Positions 63,153 through 64,000 of a DNA stretch of 64,000 nucleotides are shown here, one piece after another; position 1 is the stretch's first letter, and each line of letters starts with the position of its first letter. Location: positions 62,001-126,000 of the forward strand of contig NZ_QZMN01000001.1 in NCBI RefSeq assembly GCF_003702705.1. Direction: 5' to 3'. A model generated the notes under the pieces. That model was given only the letters and a program-made list of their open reading frames with translations, made no database searches and was not told where the DNA came from. The stretch comes from Ornithinimicrobium cerasi (lineage in GTDB: Bacteria > Actinomycetota > Actinomycetes > Actinomycetales > Dermatophilaceae). The position numbers were made by a program, and so were the translations under genes.

Positions 63153-64000
63153 CTACGGCGCGCGGCGGGCCACGATGTCCACGAAGACCTGGGGCAGCTC
63201 CAGGGCGTCCCGCAGGACGAACGACTCGCCGCCCGCGGCCTCCGCCAGCCGCTCCAGCGCCGCCTCGTCGACGTCGGGCCCCATGCCGATGAGCACGACG
63301 GTGACCGGGGAGTCGCTGGACTGACGGCCCTGCTCGAGCAGCGAGGCGACCTCGTCCTCGGTGAGTCCGCCGGTCGAGTCGTCGTTGATGCCGTCGGTGA
63401 GCAGCAGCACCGAGCTGATGGTGTCGGGGGTCTGCTGGTCGCTCATGTACTCGTACGCCGTCCAGAGCGAGTCGTGCAGGCCGGTGTCGCCGGTGAGCGT
63501 CTGCAGGCCCAGTTCGTCGGTCACCTCGAGGAGAACCTCCCGCTGAGAGCGACCGTCCCCCGCGTCCTTACCGAGCTCGCGCAGGGGCACCTGCTCAGCG
63601 TGGTCCGCCGCGCCTTCCAGGGCCGTCGAGAAGTACCACAGGCCGATGGCTGTCTGGTCGGGGATCACGGCCAGGGCCGCCTGCACGGCGCTGCGGGCGA
63701 GGTCGATGCGCGTCGTGCCCTCGATCTCCGCCTCCATCGAGCCGGAGATGTCGACCACCGTCAGGATCCGGGACTGGGGCGCGACGGCGGCCCAGGTCTC
63801 GGCCGTCGTCGCGACGGCCTCCGCCTCTGGAGCACTGGCCGCGACGGTCAGATTGTCGGGAGCGCGGGCACGTCGGGCGCCGCGCCGTCGGCGCCGGCGC
63901 GGAGGCCGAGCGCAGTGAGCTCGCCCGAGACGTCGGGCGAGAGGAGCTGCTCCTGGAGCGCGTCGACCGCGTCGGCAGAGCCGCCGCCGGCCAGGCGCAC
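63153..64000 (-). pseudogene. substrate-binding/VWA-domain protein gene with a single-base frameshift, 5' part outside the window
   Basis: The C-terminal part (complement 63858 to 63153) is a VWA domain: MIDAS VVDISGSM, then LTGDTGLHDSLWTAYEYM and LLLTDGINDDSTGGL. Upstream, on the same strand but in another frame, 64000-63848 reads LAGGGSADAVDALQEQLLSP, DVSGELTALGLRAG and a stop. Inserting one C in the CCC at 63858-63860 joins them as ...DVPALPDNLTVAASAPEAEAV.... The result resembles actinobacterial proteins with an N-terminal SBP_bac_11-like domain and a C-terminal VWA domain, usually secreted or lipid-anchored. As written the gene is broken; a sequencing error in the homopolymer is the main alternative. 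Confidence 0.75.

Overview
The window looks like a chromosomal segment of a high-GC Gram-positive actinobacterium. The base composition (roughly 70% G+C by eye), the division/cell-wall cluster without ftsA, the SepF-YggT-DivIVA tail behind ftsZ, and the GNAT, DUF4192, EcsC and PAC2 family genes all fit Micrococcales, probably near the Intrasporangiaceae/Ornithinimicrobiaceae. The genus is inference, not shown by the sequence. I see no rRNA, tRNA, CRISPR array, insertion sequence or prophage.

Layout. 1-9 kb: start of a TelA-like gene, a GNAT gene coupled to a 35-codon DUF1905 remnant, an intact DUF1905 gene, a DUF202 pair, and a sulfide operon (SQR, TusE/DsrC-like, DsrE2-like) behind a CsoR/CstR-type operator. 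9-16.7 kb: phosphoesterase lipoprotein, the large HrpA helicase, a pterin dehydratase-VOC fusion and a CoaE-GrpB fusion. 16.7-25.4 kb: multicopper oxidase (MCO) 1 behind a BlaI/CopY-like dyad, S9 peptidase, PAC2 protein, a frameshifted membrane-protein gene, EcsC, DUF4192 and USP. 25.4-33.2 kb: primary sigma factor with a repetitive N-terminal linker, GNAT, ArfB, and a MoxR-DUF58-transglutaminase operon. 33.2-41.5 kb: MCO 2, a signal peptidase I and a large secreted Ig-like protein, followed by a SARP/BTAD regulator, a NarL-type regulator, a histidine kinase and a receiver-only protein. 41.5-62.4 kb: the dcw cluster (mraZ rsmH ftsL ftsI murF mraY murD ftsW murG murC ftsQ ftsZ) and its downstream block (pgeF yggS sepF yggT divIVA dksA-like lspA rluD). 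62.4-64 kb: a Gly-rich protein and a frameshifted VWA gene that runs off the end.

How the genes work together. The dcw block is almost one overlapping transcription unit for lipid II synthesis and septation; murE is missing from its usual place. SQR, the TusE-like carrier and the DsrE2-like protein form a sulfide/sulfane-sulfur handling set. The 33-41.5 kb block is the best candidate for an undescribed system. A probable Tat-exported oxidase, its own signal peptidase and a secreted partner protein sit beside four regulators, and 11-bp-phased direct repeats precede three of the transcription units. Two of these repeat pairs share the core GCAAGG, as expected for a SARP/OmpR-type local regulon.

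Two genes (22.2-22.9 kb and 63.2-64 kb) each need one extra G:C base in a short homopolymer to be intact, so sequencing error and true pseudogenes must be told apart.
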